The notes under the pieces: generated by a model
Database searches by the model: none
Seen by the model: only the letters and a program-made list of their open reading frames with translations
Told to the model about the DNA's origin: nothing
Program-made: the position numbers and the translations under genes
Source of the DNA: Pyropia yezoensis
Taxonomy: Eukaryota > Rhodophyta > Bangiophyceae > Bangiales > Bangiaceae
Direction: 5' to 3'
DNA length: 64,000 nt
Assembly (NCBI GenBank): GCA_009829735.1
Contig: CM020620.1
Coordinates: 22,542,020-22,606,019 of the forward strand
Part shown: positions 10,058 through 21,368 of the stretch, piece after piece
Layout: every line of letters begins with the position of its first letter
Position numbering within the stretch: the first letter of the stretch is position 1

Positions 10058-13000
10058 TTGGCAGCTGCCTTTGTTGTGAGAGTGTGAGGGTTAGGGCTGT
10101 AGTTAAAAGCCACTCTGCGTACCACTTCGACTCGAAGCACTCTCTTGGCACTGTTGCTCGGCCTTCCCTCACGTTGAGGGAGGGCTGTTAGGGTCTATCT
10201 CATTCCGGGCACAGTACGCCCGGACCTTCTCAGCGGGAAGGTCCTCCACATACTCCCACGTATCATCCTTGGCTTTGTAGCCAAACCAACGCACCCTCAA
10301 CATGAGGCGGTCAGTGTCTTCATCCCATCCGTGGTCGATGAACTTATCGAACACGTACTTCTGCGGGCCCTGTTTGGCCGCAGGCAGTGAGGGGAGGCGC
10401 CACGCTTCCAAAGCACGCGCCCAAGCTGGGTCGCCTGCAGGCGGTGGTGCAACTTTGACCACGTCCTGTCCGTTGACTGTGCGGACCCCATCGTCACTTT
10501 CGATGGTGAAGCGCCGCCCATCAGTACGAAGGACCTGGTACGGTCCCTTCGTCTGGAATACCAGCTTACCCCCAGTTGGGTTGTGCGAGTGTACCAGCAC
10601 CCAGTCACCCTGCTCGGGGACATGTTTAGCATTGCGCACCTTTTTGTCAAAGGTACGCTTGTAGCGCTTTTGTGCTTTGTCCATCTCAGCCCTGACTTTA
10701 GGGATGAGGTTTTCAAGCCTAGCGGCGAACTCCGCCTTACTCTCAGTAGGAGTAGGCGTACTGCCACCATCCTCCCTAGTTGGGAGCGACCGCCGCACGG
10801 CAATAGACCGCACGCGACGGGGGGTCACAAAAGCGAGGGGTACTTCCCCTGTAGATGAGTGAACCTGCGAATTGTAGGCAGTAGTAAGGATAGAAATGTA
10901 TTGGTCCCACGTCTTCACGTGCTCACTCACATAGTGGCGCAGCTGCCTAACAATAGTTTTGTTGAAGCGCTCCACCTGCCCATTAGTTTGTGGGTGGTAG
11001 GGGGTGGCATAGTTTGCCTTAACCCCCAACATATCCAGCACTCCCTGAAACAGTACAGACGCAAATTGCGGTCCATTGTCCGATAGTGTACTATCCGGAA
11101 TGCCATACGCGGCAACCCAGTGATCTAAGAAGGCTGACACGACCGACATGGCCGTGATCTCTGCCAGTGGGATCGCTCGCGTAAGTTTCGTGAAGCGGTC
11201 ACAGATGACCAGGAGGTACTGGTTGCCCTCCTCGGTCACGGGCAGTGGCCCAAGGATGTCCATCGCCAACGCGGCGAAGGGCTCCTTGGCCGGGAACAAT
11301 AGCATAGCCGTAGTAGGCCGCCGTTCCATCAGACGATTCTGTGCACAACTTGTGCAGGCAGCCACCCAACTGTAGATGTCCACCACCATGGACGGCCAGT
11401 AGTACCTGGTCCTCAGGGTCTGGTACAGTTTACTAGACCCCAGGTGTCCACCCGTGGGAGCGTTGTGCTCCCTCTCAAGGATACTGTCCTTGAGGGATGC
11501 GGGGACGACAAGTTGTTCGGTCCCCTGGAATACCCCCCTCCTCATGAGGAGGCCATCGTCTCCCAGAAAGAAACGCGTCTCTACCACTGTATCCAGTATA
11601 TCCCTCTGCGACTTGCAGAAGGGATCCTCGGCCTGGGCCTTCACCACCTCGTCCAGGGACAGGGGCAAATACTTCTTGTTCCCTGGCGCCTCGGGGTTCA
11701 ACGCCTGACCCGAGCGCGTGACTACCCCCACGATGGGGATGTCCTCATCGACTGGGTTAGTGTCCAGCCCCTCGGTAGGTACCCGAGAGAGGCCGTCGGC
11801 AAGGGCATGTTGCCTGCCAGGTCGGTATTCAATGTCAAAGTTGAAGGGTGCCAGTCGCACGCTCCACCGGTTGAGACGAGTGTTCGTACAGTCCGTCTTA
11901 AAGATGAACTGCAACGCGCGGTGGTCACAGCGGATGAGGAACTTCTCACCCTCCAGGTAGTCACGAAGTGACGTCACCGCCCACACCACTGCGAGTCCTT
12001 CCAACTCGGTGACTCCGTAGTTCTTCTCGGCCGAGTTCAGCCCCTTACTAAAGTATCCCACCGGCAAGTACTCCTTGTCCGGCTGCTGCTGAAGCAACAC
12101 ACAACCAAGTTGGTCGTAGCTAGCGTCCACATCCAGGATGTACTGGCCTCCCAACCTGGGAATAGCCAAGATGGGGGGCTTCAGCAGAAGGTCCCGAAGA
12201 GTCTCAAAGGATTCCTGCTCCACCCGACTTGGGGGAGGCAGGTTCCTCGGTAGCGTTGAGCTCACTAGCTCATTCAACGGCTTCGCCACCTTGGCGAAGC
12301 CCTTGGTGAAACGTCGGTACACGTTACACATCCCGAGGAAGCTCCTCATCTGGGTCTGGGTCCGAGGGTACTGAGCCTTACGAATGGCCCTCAAGTTCTT
12401 CTCGTTAACACTGAGACGCCCCGGATGGACAACATGTCCCAAGTACTCCACCTCTTGAGTAAAGAGGTGGCACTTACTCGCCTTCAGTGACACACCGGCG
12501 TCAGCAAGTAGCTTGAACACCTGGCCAAGATGGCCAATGTGTTCCTCCGGACTTCGGGAGAACACAATGATATCGTCTAGGTACACAAGACAGATCTGCC
12601 ACCGTACTCCGGCCAGAATCATGTCCATAGCGCGCTGGAAAGTTGCCGGCGCGTTACACAGACCAAACGGTAGACGCTTGCACTGGTAGGTACCACAGTG
12701 ACAGGTAAAGGTAGTTTTATGCCTGTCCTCCGGGGCAATGGGAATTTGCCAGTACCCCGCGCTACAGTCCAGGGTAGAGAACACGTTTGCCTCCCCCAGA
12801 GAGTCCAGACAGTCATCCATCCTAGGTAGGGGATAACTGTCCTTCACCGTGCTCTCGTTGAGCTTACGGTAGTCGATGCAAAACCGGGGGGTCCCATCAA
12901 CTTTGGGGACGATAACCACCGGACTCGCCCACTCGGCGTTGCTGGCCTCGATCACATCGAGGGCCTCCATGCGAGCAACTTGCTCCTTAACGAGGGCCCT

Positions 13001-13561
13001 TGAACGAGGTCCTCCCCTATACGGTTGTTGGCGTATAGGGGGTGCACCGGGCTTCAACTCGATCCGGTGTTGGGTGGCTCTCATGAGTCCCAATTGACCA
13101 TCCCACAACTTGTGATATTGGTCCAAGAGGCGTTCAACTTGAACCCTCAACCTGGGGGGGACACCCTCCATGTTCACATGGGGTCGAGGAGAGGCGGCCG
13201 ACTTGGCTTGGTGCTTCTCCTTTCCGGACTTCGGGTCGCTACTTGCGCCCGCGTTGAGGGTGACCGCTACTACCGGTCCCTCGTGTTGGTCGATATAGCC
13301 GAACTTGGCTCCCGACTTGAAGTACTTGGGCGTCGGGCTCAGGTTCATCACCTGGATCCTCCACGGGACTCCGGCTTTGGAGTCCATCGTGCCAAGGCAA
13401 CATGCACTTGGTGCTTGCGAGCAAGACCGGGGTGAGGGTGCACCAACCCGTTCCCCGTATAATCAGTTACAACATCAACGTGCGCCACCGAGGTGGGGGG
13501 CAACGTGACTTTGCGGGCTAAACGCAGGGTAGCAGTAAACTTTTCCCCTCACCGAACAAAC
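9379..13561 (-). repeat. Copy 1 of the duplicated block around the N gap
   Basis: Aligns end to end with 14062-18244 (both 4,183 bp). Differences cluster at the two gap-facing ends and are single-base homopolymer indels (for example a missing G near 13399 and an extra C near 13549). Best read as overlapping contig ends that were scaffolded instead of merged. Confidence 0.85.
10169..13561 (-). pseudogene. Partial pol, redundant assembly copy of E1
   Basis: Same protein as pol residues about 255-1327 of 14852-18835 (RT, RNase H, integrase, chromodomain), open from 13387 to the stop at 10169. Upstream of 13387 a one-base loss shifts the frame just before the N gap. It should not be counted as a second gene if the gap overlap is confirmed. 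Confidence 0.85.
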
Positions 13562-14061
13562 NNNNNNNNNNNNNNNNNNNNNNNNNNNNNNNNNNNNNNN
13601 NNNNNNNNNNNNNNNNNNNNNNNNNNNNNNNNNNNNNNNNNNNNNNNNNNNNNNNNNNNNNNNNNNNNNNNNNNNNNNNNNNNNNNNNNNNNNNNNNNNN
13701 NNNNNNNNNNNNNNNNNNNNNNNNNNNNNNNNNNNNNNNNNNNNNNNNNNNNNNNNNNNNNNNNNNNNNNNNNNNNNNNNNNNNNNNNNNNNNNNNNNNN
13801 NNNNNNNNNNNNNNNNNNNNNNNNNNNNNNNNNNNNNNNNNNNNNNNNNNNNNNNNNNNNNNNNNNNNNNNNNNNNNNNNNNNNNNNNNNNNNNNNNNNN
13901 NNNNNNNNNNNNNNNNNNNNNNNNNNNNNNNNNNNNNNNNNNNNNNNNNNNNNNNNNNNNNNNNNNNNNNNNNNNNNNNNNNNNNNNNNNNNNNNNNNNN
14001 NNNNNNNNNNNNNNNNNNNNNNNNNNNNNNNNNNNNNNNNNNNNNNNNNNNNNNNNNNNNN
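13562..14061. other. Assembly gap of exactly 500 N
   Basis: The round length suggests a placeholder rather than a measured distance. It sits inside E1 between two copies of the same element sequence. Confidence 0.98.
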
Positions 14062-17000
14062 CCAACCTCACGGGAACATCCCGATCAGCGTGGGCCGTGG
14101 AGTCTTCCACCCCGGTGTCCCCCAACTTGGGGGCCACCCTCCTGACGGTATACCCCAAGTTGGTGTGCCGCCACGCCTCTAACCTCAGAGATGATGATCA
14201 CCACGTTGGTGCGCACCATTTCCTGGTTGGCCGCGTCGACCGCAACCCTACAGAGTTCCGAGACTCCTCAACTTGAGGAGCGCGTTCGTACTGCAGTGGC
14301 GACCGCGAGTTGCGAGTCGGTGGCGGAGTTTATGACAGCCGAGTTGGCTCGCATTGGGGCTATTATGCCCCAGCCAGCCCCACTTGGGCGTGGCAAACGT
14401 CGCGCGAGCCGGGCATACTCGCCTCCTCGCCGTCGTCGCCGACACTCGCGGCGCTCTCCTTCCGTATCGGAAGACGAGTTGTCTTACTCCGTTTCGGAGT
14501 CCTCTACCCCCGTCGGAGACGGAGTCTGTCCAGCGTCTGCGTCGCAAACTTGCGCGCAAGACCAGGCAGAAGAGTGGTCACGGTCGGCGCCACTTGCGCG
14601 ACCGTGAGGGCGCGACGGTTTCCGACTTGGAGCCGCCGCCCCCTCCAACGAGTGGAGACCGTTATCGGCGTGGGTCTCGCCGCTCGCCTCCACGTGAGGG
14701 CGAGGGCCGTGGAGTGGGAGAGTCTAGCATGCGTGCCTAGTTGGCAGCTGCCTTTGTTGTGAGAGTGTGAGGGTTAGGGCTGTAGTTAAAAGCCACTCTG
14801 CGTACCACTTCGACTCGAAGCACTCTCTTGGCACTGTTGCTCGGCCTTCCCTCACGTTGAGGGAGGGCTGTTAGGGTCTATCTCATTCCGGGCACAGTAC
14901 GCCCGGACCTTCTCAGCGGGAAGGTCCTCCACATACTCCCACGTATCATCCTTGGCTTTGTAGCCAAACCAACGCACCCTCAACATGAGGCGGTCAGTGT
15001 CTTCATCCCATCCGTGGTCGATGAACTTATCGAACACGTACTTCTGCGGGCCCTGTTTGGCCGCAGGCAGTGAGGGGAGGCGCCACGCTTCCAAAGCACG
15101 CGCCCAAGCTGGGTCGCCTGCAGGCGGTGGTGCAACTTTGACCACGTCCTGTCCGTTGACTGTGCGGACCCCATCGTCACTTTCGATGGTGAAGCGCCGC
15201 CCATCAGTACGAAGGACCTGGTACGGTCCCTTCGTCTGGAATACCAGCTTACCCCCAGTTGGGTTGTGCGAGTGTACCAGCACCCAGTCACCCTGCTCGG
15301 GGACATGTTTAGCATTGCGCACCTTTTTGTCAAAGGTACGCTTGTAGCGCTTTTGTGCTTTGTCCATCTCAGCCCTGACTTTAGGGATGAGGTTTTCAAG
15401 CCTAGCGGCGAACTCCGCCTTACTCTCAGTAGGAGTAGGCGTACTGCCACCATCCTCCCTAGTTGGGAGCGACCGCCGCACGGCAATAGACCGCACGCGA
15501 CGGGGGGTCACAAAAGCGAGGGGTACTTCCCCTGTAGATGAGTGAACCTGCGAATTGTAGGCAGTAGTAAGGATAGAAATGTATTGGTCCCACGTCTTCA
15601 CGTGCTCACTCACATAGTGGCGCAGCTGCCTAACAATAGTTTTGTTGAAGCGCTCCACCTGCCCATTAGTTTGTGGGTGGTAGGGGGTGGCATAGTTTGC
15701 CTTAACCCCCAACATATCCAGCACTCCCTGAAACAGTACAGACGCAAATTGCGGTCCATTGTCCGATAGTGTACTATCCGGAATGCCATACGCGGCAACC
15801 CAGTGATCTAAGAAGGCTGACACGACCGACATGGCCGTGATCTCTGCCAGTGGGATCGCTCGCGTAAGTTTCGTGAAGCGGTCACAGATGACCAGGAGGT
15901 ACTGGTTGCCCTCCTCGGTCACGGGCAGTGGCCCAAGGATGTCCATCGCCAACGCGGCGAAGGGCTCCTTGGCCGGGAACAATAGCATAGCCGTAGTAGG
16001 CCGCCGTTCCATCAGACGATTCTGTGCACAACTTGTGCAGGCAGCCACCCAACTGTAGATGTCCACCACCATGGACGGCCAGTAGTACCTGGTCCTCAGG
16101 GTCTGGTACAGTTTACTAGACCCCAGGTGTCCACCCGTGGGAGCGTTGTGCTCCCTCTCAAGGATACTGTCCTTGAGGGATGCGGGGACGACAAGTTGTT
16201 CGGTCCCCTGGAATACCCCCCTCCTCATGAGGAGGCCATCGTCTCCCAGAAAGAAACGCGTCTCTACCACTGTATCCAGTATATCCCTCTGCGACTTGCA
16301 GAAGGGATCCTCGGCCTGGGCCTTCACCACCTCGTCCAGGGACAGGGGCAAATACTTCTTGTTCCCTGGCGCCTCGGGGTTCAACGCCTGACCCGAGCGC
16401 GTGACTACCCCCACGATGGGGATGTCCTCATCGACTGGGTTAGTGTCCAGCCCCTCGGTAGGTACCCGAGAGAGGCCGTCGGCAAGGGCATGTTGCCTGC
16501 CAGGTCGGTATTCAATGTCAAAGTTGAAGGGTGCCAGTCGCACGCTCCACCGGTTGAGACGAGTGTTCGTACAGTCCGTCTTAAAGATGAACTGCAACGC
16601 GCGGTGGTCACAGCGGATGAGGAACTTCTCACCCTCCAGGTAGTCACGAAGTGACGTCACCGCCCACACCACTGCGAGTCCTTCCAACTCGGTGACTCCG
16701 TAGTTCTTCTCGGCCGAGTTCAGCCCCTTACTAAAGTATCCCACCGGCAAGTACTCCTTGTCCGGCTGCTGCTGAAGCAACACACAACCAAGTTGGTCGT
16801 AGCTAGCGTCCACATCCAGGATGTACTGGCCTCCCAACCTGGGAATAGCCAAGATGGGGGGCTTCAGCAGAAGGTCCCGAAGAGTCTCAAAGGATTCCTG
16901 CTCCACCCGACTTGGGGGAGGCAGGTTCCTCGGTAGCGTTGAGCTCACTAGCTCATTCAACGGCTTCGCCACCTTGGCGAAGCCCTTGGTGAAACGTCGG

Positions 17001-18244
17001 TACACGTTACACATCCCGAGGAAGCTCCTCATCTGGGTCTGGGTCCGAGGGTACTGAGCCTTACGAATGGCCCTCAAGTTCTTCTCGTTAACACTGAGAC
17101 GCCCCGGATGGACAACATGTCCCAAGTACTCCACCTCTTGAGTAAAGAGGTGGCACTTACTCGCCTTCAGTGACACACCGGCGTCAGCAAGTAGCTTGAA
17201 CACCTGGCCAAGATGGCCAATGTGTTCCTCCGGACTTCGGGAGAACACAATGATATCGTCTAGGTACACAAGACAGATCTGCCACCGTACTCCGGCCAGA
17301 ATCATGTCCATAGCGCGCTGGAAAGTTGCCGGCGCGTTACACAGACCAAACGGTAGACGCTTGCACTGGTAGGTACCACAGTGACAGGTAAAGGTAGTTT
17401 TATGCCTGTCCTCCGGGGCAATGGGAATTTGCCAGTACCCCGCGCTACAGTCCAGGGTAGAGAACACGTTTGCCTCCCCCAGAGAGTCCAGACAGTCATC
17501 CATCCTAGGTAGGGGATAACTGTCCTTCACCGTGCTCTCGTTGAGCTTACGGTAGTCGATGCAAAACCGGGGGGTCCCATCAACTTTGGGGACGATAACC
17601 ACCGGACTCGCCCACTCGGCGTTGCTGGCCTCGATCACATCGAGGGCCTCCATGCGAGCAACTTGCTCCTTAACGAGGGCCCTTGAACGAGGTCCTCCCC
17701 TATACGGTTGTTGGCGTATAGGGGGTGCACCGGGCTTCAACTCGATCCGGTGTTGGGTGGCTCTCATGAGTCCCAATTGACCATCCCACAACTTGTGATA
17801 TTGGTCCAAGAGGCGTTCAACTTGAACCCTCAACCTGGGGGGGACACCCTCCATGTTCACATGGGGTCGAGGAGAGGCGGCCGACTTGGCTTGGTGCTTC
17901 TCCTTTCCGGACTTCGGGTCGCTACTTGCGCCCGCGTTGAGGGTGACCGCTACTACCGGTCCCTCGTGTTGGTCGATATAGCCGAACTTGGCTCCCGACT
18001 TGAAGTACTTGGGCGTCGGGCTCAGGTTCATCACCTGGATCCTCCACGGGACTCCGGCTTTGGAGTCCATCGTGCCAAGGGCAACATGCACTTGGTGCTT
18101 GCGAGCAAGACCGGGGTGAGGGTGCACCAACCCGTTCCCCGTATAATCAGTTACAACATCAACGTGCGCCACCGAGGTGGGGGGCAACGTGACTTTGCGG
18201 GCTAAACGCAGGGTAGCAGTAAACTTTTCCCTCACCGAACAAAC
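14062..18244 (-). repeat. Copy 2 of the duplicated block around the N gap
   Basis: Counterpart of 9379-13561. The first 600 bases carry homopolymer-type indels relative to E2 and to copy 1 (near 14094, 14164, 14512, 14608) that break the antisense gene. The rest, including pol, is clean. 14062-14740 is therefore a truncated duplicate of the antisense gene's 3' part, not another gene. Confidence 0.85.
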
Positions 18245-18835
18245 AGGCTTCGACTGTGAGACTGTCACAGGAGCCACAGACTTTCCCTTACCAAGGATGG
18301 GGATAGTCTCCCCATTCATCAACTTGACCCAGTACTCAGGGCCACAAATCAAAGGCACTTGTGTGACAACATAAGGGGTACCCAGAAGCAGGGGTACCGA
18401 TATATTCTCAACTACGCCATAGGTCACGTCGACCTCATGGGTCCCCAACCTAGTTGGTAGGGTCACGGCACCAACGATGGGAAGTACCCCACCATTGATG
18501 TCAATCATATGGTCAGCTTTGGACCTCCAGCGTTGGAGCTTCACCTCCTTTGGTAATAGCGACTTGCGTATCAAGGAGGCTCCTGACCCGGTATCAAGTA
18601 CGATACGGGCACAGCAGGCACGGCCGGGGGCTAGTTGCACCCGTCCAGCCACCTGGAAGTTCTCACCCGTCAGCACCGCGATGACCCGACGTGGGTTTAC
18701 GTTCTTGGGGAGTCCTACCCGAGGTGGGCGGACTCCCTTAGGTCGCCGCAGTATCCGGCACGGTTGGTTCGTCCTCCTGGCCGACTTGGCCGAGGCTGCC
18801 GTTGTGAGCTTCGGACGACCAGCCCCAACGGTCAT
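14852..18835 (-). CDS. pol: Pol polyprotein of E1: protease, RT, RNase H, integrase, chromodomain
   Basis: 1,327 aa. Its ATG overlaps the gag stop as ATGA, giving the -1 frame. Order: aspartic protease (LDTGSGAS, D81), reverse transcriptase with YLDD at 524-527, RNase H (ILDVDAS, D674), integrase with an H-x6-H...CTSC zinc finger and catalytic D965, D1025 (LSDNGPQF) and E1061 (NGQVERF; 35 residues between the last two), and a C-terminal chromodomain with WFGYKAKDDTWEYVEDLP. The gag-PR-RT-RH-INT-chromodomain order marks the chromovirus branch of Ty3/Gypsy. About seven residues differ from E2, none in catalytic motifs. It copies element RNA to DNA and integrates it; the chromodomain would guide targeting. 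Confidence 0.97.
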   Translation of the reverse strand: MTVGAGRPKLTTAASAKSARRTNQPCRILRRPKGVRPPRVGLPKNVNPRRVIAVLTGENFQVAGRVQLAPGRACCARIVLDTGSGASLIRKSLLPKEVKLQRWRSKADHMIDINGGVLPIVGAVTLPTRLGTHEVDVTYGVVENISVPLLLGTPYVVTQVPLICGPEYWVKLMNGETIPILGKGKSVAPVTVSQSKPVCSVREKFTATLRLARKVTLPPTSVAHVDVVTDYTGNGLVHPHPGLARKHQVHVALGTMDSKAGVPWRIQVMNLSPTPKYFKSGAKFGYIDQHEGPVVAVTLNAGASSDPKSGKEKHQAKSAASPRPHVNMEGVPPRLRVQVERLLDQYHKLWDGQLGLMRATQHRIELKPGAPPIRQQPYRGGPRSRALVKEQVARMEALDVIEASNAEWASPVVIVPKVDGTPRFCIDYRKLNESTVKDSYPLPRMDDCLDSLGEANVFSTLDCSAGYWQIPIAPEDRHKTTFTCHCGTYQCKRLPFGLCNAPATFQRAMDMILAGVRWQICLVYLDDIIVFSRSPEEHIGHLGQVFKLLADAGVSLKASKCHLFTQEVEYLGHVVHPGRLSVNEKNLRAIRKAQYPRTQTQMRSFLGMCNVYRRFTKGFAKVAKPLNELVSSTLPRNLPPPSRVEQESFETLRDLLLKPPILAIPRLGGQYILDVDASYDQLGCVLLQQQPDKEYLPVGYFSKGLNSAEKNYGVTELEGLAVVWAVTSLRDYLEGEKFLIRCDHRALQFIFKTDCTNTRLNRWSVRLAPFNFDIEYRPGRQHALADGLSRVPTEGLDTNPVDEDIPIVGVVTRSGQALNPEAPGNKKYLPLSLDEVVKAQAEDPFCKSQRDILDTVVETRFFLGDDGLLMRRGVFQGTEQLVVPASLKDSILEREHNAPTGGHLGSSKLYQTLRTRYYWPSMVVDIYSWVAACTSCAQNRLMERRPTTAMLLFPAKEPFAALAMDILGPLPVTEEGNQYLLVICDRFTKLTRAIPLAEITAMSVVSAFLDHWVAAYGIPDSTLSDNGPQFASVLFQGVLDMLGVKANYATPYHPQTNGQVERFNKTIVRQLRHYVSEHVKTWDQYISILTTAYNSQVHSSTGEVPLAFVTPRRVRSIAVRRSLPTREDGGSTPTPTESKAEFAARLENLIPKVRAEMDKAQKRYKRTFDKKVRNAKHVPEQGDWVLVHSHNPTGGKLVFQTKGPYQVLRTDGRRFTIESDDGVRTVNGQDVVKVAPPPAGDPAWARALEAWRLPSLPAAKQGPQKYVFDKFIDHGWDEDTDRLMLRVRWFGYKAKDDTWEYVEDLPAEKVRAYCARNEIDPNSPPST

Positions 18836-20778
18836 TCGTTTCCCGCCGACTTGGCGTCCGAATCTGAGGGCGGGGAGGAAGACGACGAGTCCGAGGACGA
18901 CGTGTCCGCCTCCTCCGCCGAGGGTGTGGCGACCGCAACGACCGGTCGAGACCCACCCTCGCGGCGTGAACGTACTTCGTTCGTAGCCGACTTTTTACTC
19001 GCATTCCTAACAAGTTGTTGGATGCGTTTACTCAACTTGGGGCAATCATATGCCCAGTGACCATCGGAGTTGCAGTTCCAACACCGATGGTCCGTTCCGG
19101 GAGGGGTCTTCCCAACTGGGGAAGACGAAGGGATACCCTGGGAAGTTCCCACGGCAGCTACCACCCGCTCCTTGCGGATTCGGCGTGCCTCTCTCAACTC
19201 TCTGGCCTGGCGCGCCTCCTCCCGTTCCTTGGCCAACTCGGCCTGACGCTCCTGGCGTTGTTCCTCCCGCAACTTGCGGTAGGCCTCGCCTCTGCGATAG
19301 GCGAACCTGGCCAACTCGGCCAGGGTCGCCCGGGCAGTGTTATGCTCCCGGGTCTCCATCCGGACTGACCAATGGAGTCCCTCCACAAACCGACTCTTCA
19401 CCACAGCTTGTGGATGAAGAAACCCACAAAGATTGTTGAGCTTACGGACTCGCTCCGCAAAGGACAACTCGTCCTCCGCCTGTTCCTGATGGGCTTGCGT
19501 AAACTCCTCGACTTGAGAAGCCAACGCTGCCTCATCAACCATGGCTCTCAACAACCAGTTGACGAGCTCCAAATAGGACGTCACCTCCCCAGCGCCTCCA
19601 CTTGAGGAGCTGGGCATGACGGACATAAGTTCTGTCCGTAGGTCGCCCTTCGTAAACTCCTGTAGCATATAGAAACCCATGCCGTCACTTATGGCATTGT
19701 CGTCACAGGCTTTTGTGAAACGACGTAGGAACTCAAAGACACGGAGGGGGGGAGTTCCGTCCCACTCCGCTTTGTGCCCAAAAGAATGAAGTGCATTCTT
19801 CTTGGCACGGCCAATGGCTCGGGCCTGGTCAGGACCATACGCCAGCGACTTGTTCTGGAGGGCGTAGGTCTCACAGTCAAAGATCCTCTGGTAGACCGGG
19901 TTGGCTACCTGGATCTTGGGCGGCACCTCACGTTGAGGGAACAGCCGCTGTGGCACTGGGGTAAGTTCACTCTCAGTGCCTGTAGTCCGGCGCGGCGCGC
20001 TTGGTGTAGCCGCCGGCATTTCCGGGGGGAACTCCTCCGTGAAGGGCGTACGCCCCACCGAGTATGGTGTGACTCCCTCGTTGGGAGTCACAGGTGTCGC
20101 CCCCAGTTCGGGGCGACCGGAGATAGGCGTAAGGGGGGATTCCCCCTGCGCCTGCGGGCTCGAAAGCCCCAATCCGGTTTGGAAATTAAGGCCATCCGGC
20201 AAACTCGCCACAATCTGGTTCAGAATAGTATTCGTCATCGTGACCACCAGGTCCGGCAAAGTCTGCCGCAACACATTGGTCGCCTCCCGACGGACAGTTT
20301 CCGCGAGGAGTGGATTGACGACTCCAGTTGAGTCTCGGTCCGCCTCCGGGAGTCCACCTGAGGGGTAACCACGTTCCTCAGGGGTCTCAACCGGGGGCAT
20401 GGGCGCGAGCCCATCGCCGACCAACGGAGGTCCACCGTCCTCCGAAAGCCTAGTTGGCGACGACTCCAAGCCAAAGTTGGCTCCAACCCGAGTGGAACCC
20501 GCGGGGACAGTCCTCACCCCTTGGGACGTTCCCGTTGAGTATACCACACGGTGGCCAGACTTCGGCCCACCCACATCAGAAGTGTCACCCGAGTGAACTC
20601 CCGACTCAGTCGGGGTGGCCTCTTGCCCGCCCGTACTTCCAGTCCTGCTGGCTTGAGGGACCTCTAGTCCCTCTGCGACCCCAGGTAAACCCACCTGTGT
20701 CTCACCAGTATTCAAAGGCACTGAAGTACGTGCGTCACCCGTGTACTCCCCGGACGACGGGGGGTCCGAACTAGCCAT
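18832..20778 (-). CDS. gag: Gag capsid/nucleocapsid protein of E1
   Basis: 648 aa from ATG 20778; the open frame extends 8 codons further up from a GTG. The N-terminal 250 residues are Pro/Gly/Thr-rich. A retrotransposon-gag helical region follows (FLRRFTKACDDNAIS..., ELVNWLLRAMVDEAAL..., LSFAERVRKLNNLCGFL). Then comes an Arg/Glu coiled-coil-like stretch (KLREEQRQERQAELAKEREE) and a CCHC zinc knuckle, CWNCNSDGHWAYDC (C566 to C579), for RNA packaging. The tail is acidic and Ser-rich. It forms the virus-like particle. Pol starts within its stop codon. Confidence 0.95.
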   Translation of the reverse strand: MASSDPPSSGEYTGDARTSVPLNTGETQVGLPGVAEGLEVPQASRTGSTGGQEATPTESGVHSGDTSDVGGPKSGHRVVYSTGTSQGVRTVPAGSTRVGANFGLESSPTRLSEDGGPPLVGDGLAPMPPVETPEERGYPSGGLPEADRDSTGVVNPLLAETVRREATNVLRQTLPDLVVTMTNTILNQIVASLPDGLNFQTGLGLSSPQAQGESPLTPISGRPELGATPVTPNEGVTPYSVGRTPFTEEFPPEMPAATPSAPRRTTGTESELTPVPQRLFPQREVPPKIQVANPVYQRIFDCETYALQNKSLAYGPDQARAIGRAKKNALHSFGHKAEWDGTPPLRVFEFLRRFTKACDDNAISDGMGFYMLQEFTKGDLRTELMSVMPSSSSGGAGEVTSYLELVNWLLRAMVDEAALASQVEEFTQAHQEQAEDELSFAERVRKLNNLCGFLHPQAVVKSRFVEGLHWSVRMETREHNTARATLAELARFAYRRGEAYRKLREEQRQERQAELAKEREEARQARELREARRIRKERVVAAVGTSQGIPSSSPVGKTPPGTDHRCWNCNSDGHWAYDCPKLSKRIQQLVRNASKKSATNEVRSRREGGSRPVVAVATPSAEEADTSSSDSSSSSPPSDSDAKSAGNE

Positions 20779-20879
20779 GTTGGCTGACGATCCGTATGAC
20801 ACGGTCCAAGACCACCGTTCCTCTGAGACAGAGGGCCCCCTACACCCGGGTGCACCCGGAGGTAAAGTTTACCTCTATC

Positions 20880-20895
20880 CCCTGCTGCTCCACCA
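20880..20895 (-). promoter_or_regulatory. Primer-binding site of E1
   Basis: Element strand TGGTGGAGCAGCAGGG, two bases from the 5' LTR end. It starts with TGG, complementary to a tRNA 3' CCA. The same site is in E3 and, with one change, in E2. The tRNA species is not identifiable by eye. Confidence 0.7.
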
Positions 20896-20897
20896 AA

Positions 20898-21366
20898 TGT
20901 GGCAAAAACCACTAGCACACACGGCACCCAAGTTGGGGCGGTGTGCTAGGGCTGCCTCCCGTGTCGGGGGAACCGGAAGAAGTGCAAGTCGCACACACTC
21001 TGTCCCTGTTGTGGGGCAATCCCCCCACGGACAAACAAGAGGATGGTGTGTGGTCCAACAGTTTCTTGGTCGGGACGGGGACGCAGGGCCAAGCCCCGCT
21101 GTCCCTCCCCTTATCCCCCCAGGGTCCACTCAGAATCTCGCCACTCAGAATCTCCCACCCCAGCACCTGCCCACCGGGCCACACGAAAATTCAAGACGAT
21201 AAATGCAGAAAACCCTCAAATCCAAGTTGGATTTACTACTAAGCTAACTATCCCAAACTTAGGGAATATGGACCCAAATGCAGGGGGAGGAACGGATCAG
21301 GCTAGTGGCCTGCCGCCCCTTGCATGGCACGTGTTGCCCCCCTACCTGGGGGTCAATACTGCCACA
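20898..21366 (-). repeat. 5' LTR of E1
   Basis: 469 bp with TG...CA termini on the plus strand. Two differences from the 3' LTR of E1 and about four from each LTR of E2. The flank immediately outside is the coding sequence of CACTA transposase B. Confidence 0.95.
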
Positions 21367-21368
21367 CA

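Larger units (their letters stand above)
7307..21366 (-). mobile_element. Ty3/Gypsy chromovirus-like retrotransposon E1 (with assembly gap)
   Basis: Bounded by 469-bp LTRs (7307-7775 and 20898-21366; TG...CA ends, two mismatches). In element orientation: 5' LTR, PBS, gag (20778-18832), pol (18835-14852), antisense gene, purine tract, 3' LTR. The 14,060-bp span includes 500 Ns and a duplicated block of 4,183 bp. Subtracting the 4,683-bp offset leaves 9,377 bp, identical to E2. The left flank GCCGA (7302-7306) does not match the right flank CATGG, but it does match the reverse complement of the flank left of E2. gag and pol are both open, so the element was recently mobile. Confidence 0.93.

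Noticed and set aside
14062-14740. Third antisense-type gene fragment
   Set aside because: It is the gap-edge duplicate of 9379-10057 with homopolymer indels, not an independent gene.
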